Part shown: piece by piece, positions 13,719-13,830 of the stretch
How positions within the stretch are numbered: position 1 is the stretch's first letter
Layout of the letters: every line of letters begins with the position of its first letter
Assembly: GCA_963652495.1 (NCBI GenBank)
Contig: CAVJTU010000075.1
Coordinates: 1 to 13,830 of the forward strand
DNA: 13,830 nt
Reading direction: 5' to 3'
From: Anthropogastromicrobium sp963652495
GTDB taxonomy: Bacteria; Bacillota; Clostridia; Lachnospirales; Lachnospiraceae
Made by a program: the position numbers and the translations under genes
Notes under the pieces: model-generated
Seen by the model: the letters and a program-made list of their open reading frames with translations, nothing else
Told to the model about the DNA's origin: nothing
Databases searched by the model: none

Positions 13719-13807
13719 CACTTAACCCCCTTAAATAATTTTTTATATTTTTCATAGAGTGCATCACCGGGATGAATATAATGTACCCATAACAGTGGAC
13801 ACGTGAA
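13718..13807 (-). pseudogene. Truncated C-terminal tail of an upstream gene (toxin-like)
   Basis: The minus strand carries 29 codons ending in TGA at 13718-13720, including WVHYIHPGDALYEKYKK. They are preceded directly by an in-frame TAA (13808-13810), with no start codon. Codon style and the TGATG overlap with the small gene indicate the true end of a former protein, possibly the toxin partner. The reading frame is broken at about 13790-13807, consistent with a deletion or insertion junction. Identity of the lost protein cannot be told from so short a piece. Confidence 0.5.
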
Positions 13808-13821
13808 TTAGTGTAGTACCC
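13783..13821. repeat. GTACCC direct repeat at the broken tail
   Basis: GTACCC occurs at 13783-13788 and 13816-13821, 33 bp apart, and spans the point where the toxin-like reading frame is lost. It may mark an insertion or deletion junction or the end of a mobile element that continues past the right edge. A 6-bp repeat is weak evidence by itself. Confidence 0.25.
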
Positions 13822-13830
13822 GTTTTTTAG

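Overview
The window looks like a gut Firmicute of the Lachnospiraceae (Roseburia-like). The genus is inferred from gene content only. The evidence is a nine-gene beta-mannan oligosaccharide operon of the type described in Roseburia intestinalis, strong GGAGG ribosome sites, AT-rich intergenic DNA, a two-permease ABC importer whose ATPase is not in the window, and an AraC-type regulator.

Layout. The minus-strand operon runs from about 11910 down to 163. Its order is: solute-binding protein (10522-11910), permease 1 (9337-10326), permease 2 (8479-9324), GH130_2 mannooligosaccharide phosphorylase (7242-8264), AGE-family disaccharide 2-epimerase (5895-7154), GH130_1 mannosylglucose phosphorylase (4623-5807), CE17-like acetyl esterase (3396-4547), phosphohexomutase (1443-3167) and CE2-like acetyl esterase (163-1290). 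A probable terminator for the operon, also readable from the other side, lies at 20-43. A divergent AraC-type regulator (12289-13299) is separated from the operon by a 378-nt AT-rich control region. That region holds an extended -10 for the operon, two CAAGATT direct repeats 20 bp apart, and a 21-bp palindrome in the leader.

How the genes work together (established for this gene set). Acetylated manno-oligosaccharides are imported. CE2 and CE17 esterases remove the acetyl groups. GH130_2 phosphorolyses the chain to mannose-1-phosphate. The epimerase turns mannobiose into mannosyl-glucose, and GH130_1 splits this into mannose-1-phosphate and glucose. The mutase feeds mannose-1-phosphate to mannose-6-phosphate. 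No endo-mannanase, alpha-galactosidase, beta-glucosidase, mannose-6-phosphate isomerase or ABC ATPase is in the window.

The right edge (13300-13830) is different. It is a scrap zone with a P-loop peptide remnant, a small acidic orphan protein that looks like an immunity protein, and a truncated upstream gene tail that overlaps its start codon. This resembles the debris of a polymorphic-toxin or mobile region.

The core pathway is known. The less ordinary material is: stem-loops without U-tracts in most intercistronic gaps, including a nested structure of about 136 nt; a binding protein without a lipobox cysteine; low-complexity insertions in four of the ten mannan-locus and regulator proteins; the candidate AraC operator; and the orphan immunity/toxin-tail remnant.
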